Positions 4,212 to 6,128 of a stretch of DNA of 6,128 bases are shown here, in pieces. A model generated the notes under the pieces. That model was given only the letters and a program-made list of their open reading frames with translations. It had not been told where the DNA came from and did not search any database. This stretch comes from Bacilli bacterium (lineage in GTDB: Bacteria; Bacillota_I; Bacilli_A; RF39; UBA660). How positions within the stretch are numbered: position 1 is the first letter of the stretch; every line of letters starts with the position of its first letter. The DNA is taken from NCBI GenBank assembly GCA_029004695.1, contig JAQVZB010000054.1, positions 1 through 6,128 of the forward strand, given 5' to 3'. The translations under genes and the position numbers were made by a program.

Positions 4212-4297
4212 GGAGTTTGCGATACTTTTTATATTTAAGAAATTAAATATTAGATACAAGCGGTAATAATTATTTTATTAAAAAAGGAGTGATTTAT

Positions 4298-4411
4298 ATG
4301 CTAGAGATAGCGAGTAATTTTATGATACAACTAGTATATTATATACCTATTGTTTTAGGAATATATATTCTTTTTGATTTTTTAGGTTCGTTATTGTTTG
4401 GAAAAAGGTAG
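4298..4411 (+). CDS. 37-aa membrane protein, candidate end-cap protein (pVII/pIX-like)
   Basis: ATG at 4298 follows AAAAAAGGAGTGATTTAT, a strong ribosome site shared in form with the 31-aa gene at 4760. The product has a short polar N-terminus (MLEIASN), one long hydrophobic segment (about 9-34, centred on YYIPIVLGIYILF) and a basic end (GKR). Size and topology resemble Ff pVII and pIX (32-33 aa), which cap the end of the particle that emerges first and recognise the packaging signal. The gene lies directly after the hairpin/G-rich region. The role is inferred from size and context. Confidence 0.55.
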   Translation: MLEIASNFMIQLVYYIPIVLGIYILFDFLGSLLFGKR

Positions 4412-4421
4412 GTGAGAGGAT

Positions 4422-4748
4422 ATGAAAATTTATGTGCCAGATATTACTAATGCTTGTTATGTGGTTCTTGATAATCAAACTATACGATCATATGAAATTA
4501 ACCCTAATGAAAATTTGGGTATTCAAATTAATTATCGTGATTATTTTGTCAATTCTCATTATTTATACAGAGATAATAATGAAACTTTAACAACTGTAAT
4601 CAATTGTTTATCTGGTGAACAATTAACAAATGATTGGTATTATAGAAATGATTTAGCTGATATTTTAATTATAATAACTGTTTTTTGTGTGTTTTGTTTT
4701 TATATTCCTTTAGTTGTTTTTAGTCGATTATTTAAAAGATTTAGATAG
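4422..4748 (+). CDS. 108-aa C-terminally membrane-anchored protein of unknown function
   Basis: The start follows GTGAGAGG 10 nt after the previous stop. Residues 1-79 form a polar, Tyr- and Asn-rich probably beta-structured domain with a possible disulphide pair (Cys12, Cys62) and motifs YRDYFVNSHYLYRD (38-51) and DWYYRNDLADI (71-81). One membrane helix (about 80-100) is followed by a strongly basic tail (SRLFKRFR). There is no cleavable signal peptide. The layout suits a phage membrane protein with a domain outside the cytoplasm and a basic cytoplasmic anchor. It sits between two tiny coat-like genes in a tightly packed virion cluster, so it may be a minor virion or assembly protein. I cannot assign it to a named family with confidence. 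Confidence 0.6.
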   Translation: MKIYVPDITNACYVVLDNQTIRSYEINPNENLGIQINYRDYFVNSHYLYRDNNETLTTVINCLSGEQLTNDWYYRNDLADILIIITVFCVFCFYIPLVVFSRLFKRFR

Positions 4749-4759
4749 GAGTGATTTAA

Positions 4760-4855
4760 ATGCCACAATCTATTAATAATTTTTTACCATTACTTATTTT
4801 TTTATTATTATTTTTGTTTTTGTATTGGATATTTGGAGGTTTTAAAAATGATTAA
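4760..4855 (+). CDS. 31-aa membrane protein, candidate minor coat protein (pVII/pIX-like)
   Basis: The start has the stereotyped AGGAGTGATTTAAATG signal 11 nt after the previous stop. The product is almost all one membrane helix (FLPLLIFLLLFLFLYWIFGG, about 8-27) with a polar N-terminus (MPQSINN) and a short charged end (FKND). Its last codons contain the ribosome site of the pIII-like gene and overlap its start by 8 bases, which indicates translational coupling. Size and position match the second small cap protein of filamentous phages; sequence alone cannot prove it. Confidence 0.55.
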   Translation: MPQSINNFLPLLIFLLLFLFLYWIFGGFKND

Positions 4856-6128
4856 AAAAATAGCACAATTACCTAAAGTATTAAAATTATTTTTATTTTT
4901 AATTTTATCTTTTATTTATGTTTTATTTTTTCAAGGTAGAATAACAGTGTTAGCTTTAGAATATACAACAGTTTATGAAAGTGATTTTACTTATATAAGT
5001 GATGCAGAACTTAATATAATGCTTGATTGGTACAATTCACGTCTTGATAGTTTTAAAATAGCTAATCCTGATTTTCATATTGTTTCGTATCCACAAACGT
5101 GGTCTAATGGAACATTGACATCAAAATCATTTAAAGCTAAGTTTTATTTTAAAAATAATGCGTGTAGTAATTTTAGAAAAAATGTTATTCAACGTTCAAT
5201 ATTTTATTCTGTTGATGGCGGCTATGGTGCTTATGCTACAAGTACAGAGTGTAAATATGCAACTTATGTTCTAGATAATAATAATACAATTAAGAATGTA
5301 ACAAGTAATATATATTCTGATTTATTTTATATAACAACTAGTCGTTTATCTGAAGTAAATAAGGTTGTATATTCAACATATGATATGCTTATTGGTATTC
5401 CAGATGGAGAACGAGTATTAAAATATTATTTAGAAGATAACGAAGTCAAGTCAATACTTTATGAAAACGGAGATTTATATTTTGAAGATTCAACTAAAGA
5501 TAAAATTGCTCCAGTAATTAACATGGATGGTATTGACGGTATTTATAATGTTTGGCGAGGTGATACATTTACAATACCTATACCAACAGCAACTGATAAT
5601 GTTGATGGAGATTTAACAAGTGAAATACAAGTATATACTAATTTAAATACAGATATAGTAGATGCTTATTATGTTAAGTATAAAGTTTGTGATAGTTCTA
5701 ATAATTGTGTTGAAGAAGATATTATTGTTATAGTAAAAGAACCTATAAAAGAAATAAATATGACTGGTAAAGCAGCAATATTATTTTATTATAAAGATTT
5801 TCAACAAGTATTAAATCCAAATGCTATATGTGATAGTGTTGATTTACAAGGTAGTTGCTTTGTAGAACATTTTGATTTCTTAGGTAGGTGGAAATATTCA
5901 AAAGTATTACTTAATGATTTAAATGTTTTGTTATATGAAGACGGTGGTATATATGCTCCATTAAATCCTATTGATACAAAATATGATTCTTTTGATACTA
6001 TAAATATAGGACATACAACAAGTGATTTTGTTGTAGGTAGTGAATATGGTATTTTAATGTATAACGAAAGTGAATCTAATACTGTTAAATTAAAATATAA
6101 TCAAAAATATTTTAATTATATTATATAT
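4848..6128 (+). CDS. pIII-like adsorption/tip protein, N-terminal part (3'-truncated by window edge; allele B)
   Basis: The frame runs 427 codons from ATG (site GGAGGT 9 nt upstream) to the window end with no stop. A signal peptide is visible: basic MIKKIAQLPK, a hydrophobic core (about 13-29), and a likely cut after VLA (34-36). A mature domain follows (37-215) with a possible Cys106/Cys135 pair and three Asn-X-Thr/Ser sequences. Then comes an Ig-like domain of the DUF5011 type (about 218-297), identified by the hallmark TATDNVDGDLT (247-257) and the closing VKYKVCDSSNN. The next domain (305-427) is the one shared with the window start. Such Ig modules are common in Gram-positive surface proteins and suit adhesion. 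With bases 1-868 the complete protein would be about 575 aa. Residues 330-388 differ strongly from allele A. Confidence 0.75.
   Translation, partial: MIKKIAQLPKVLKLFLFLILSFIYVLFFQGRITVLALEYTTVYESDFTYISDAELNIMLDWYNSRLDSFKIANPDFHIVSYPQTWSNGTLTSKSFKAKFYFKNNACSNFRKNVIQRSIFYSVDGGYGAYATSTECKYATYVLDNNNTIKNVTSNIYSDLFYITTSRLSEVNKVVYSTYDMLIGIPDGERVLKYYLEDNEVKSILYENGDLYFEDSTKDKIAPVINMDGIDGIYNVWRGDTFTIPIPTATDNVDGDLTSEIQVYTNLNTDIVDAYYVKYKVCDSSNNCVEEDIIVIVKEPIKEINMTGKAAILFYYKDFQQVLNPNAICDSVDLQGSCFVEHFDFLGRWKYSKVLLNDLNVLLYEDGGIYAPLNPIDTKYDSFDTINIGHTTSDFVVGSEYGILMYNESESNTVKLKYNQKYFNYIIY
5708..6128 (+). repeat. Long direct repeat, copy 2 (variant centre at 5835-6011)
   Basis: This is the second copy of bases 1-421. 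It implies a circular genome or tandem prophage unit of 5,707 bp. The variant centre (5835-6011) encodes a different version of residues 330-388 of the adsorption protein, in frame and with no insertion or deletion. Confidence 0.95.

Overview
This window looks like a complete small filamentous-phage (inovirus) genome, read slightly more than once around. Bases 1-421 and 5708-6128 are copies of each other at a fixed offset of 5,707 bp. That implies a circle, or the unit of a tandem prophage, of about 5.7 kb. All convincing genes are on the + strand. The DNA is very AT-rich, with strong AGGAGG-type ribosome binding sites. Tryptophan is TGG throughout and TGA serves as a stop, so the standard bacterial code fits. 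No secretin (pIV) gene is present, so I infer a low-GC, single-membrane host of the Firmicutes/Bacillota type; the exact host cannot be read from the sequence.

Layout, followed round the circle from the replication gene: a Rep_trans-type rolling-circle initiator (2387-3208); a short region with a 43-nt exact copy of part of rep, a near-consensus promoter and a structured leader (3209-3425); a 113-aa protein in the position of the ssDNA-binding protein pV (3426-3767); a 24-aa micro-ORF and terminator-like hairpin (3806-3911); a leaderless 55-aa major coat protein (3945-4112) with a strong terminator; an intergenic region with a G-quadruplex-type motif and a hairpin (4153-4297); two tiny membrane proteins of 37 and 31 aa flanking a 108-aa membrane-anchored protein (4298-4855); the large adsorption/tip protein, pIII-like, with signal peptide and Ig-like DUF5011-type domain (4848 to the window end, continuing at 1-868); a pVI-like tip protein (865-1218); a 352-bp gene-free, hairpin-rich region (1219-1570); a Zot/pI-type assembly ATPase (1571-2224); and a second palindrome-rich gap (2225-2386) that leads back to rep.

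The genes make a coherent filamentous-phage programme. Rep nicks the circle for rolling-circle replication, the pV-like protein probably coats the ssDNA, and the Zot ATPase extrudes it through the membrane while coat subunits assemble. Tiny hydrophobic proteins probably cap one end, and the pIII/pVI pair terminates and releases the particle and binds the next host. No integrase, transposase or Xer recombinase is encoded, so integration, if it happens, would need host enzymes.

The most interesting observations are: (1) the two copies of the adsorption gene are identical at both sides but differ at about 30% of bases across a sharply bounded 177-bp segment, so two receptor-binding alleles exist; (2) the 43-nt exact duplication of an internal rep segment just downstream of rep, which carries its own start codon and ribosome binding site and abuts the main promoter; (3) a dense hairpin array and a G-quadruplex motif in the gene-free regions, which are candidates for origin and packaging signals.
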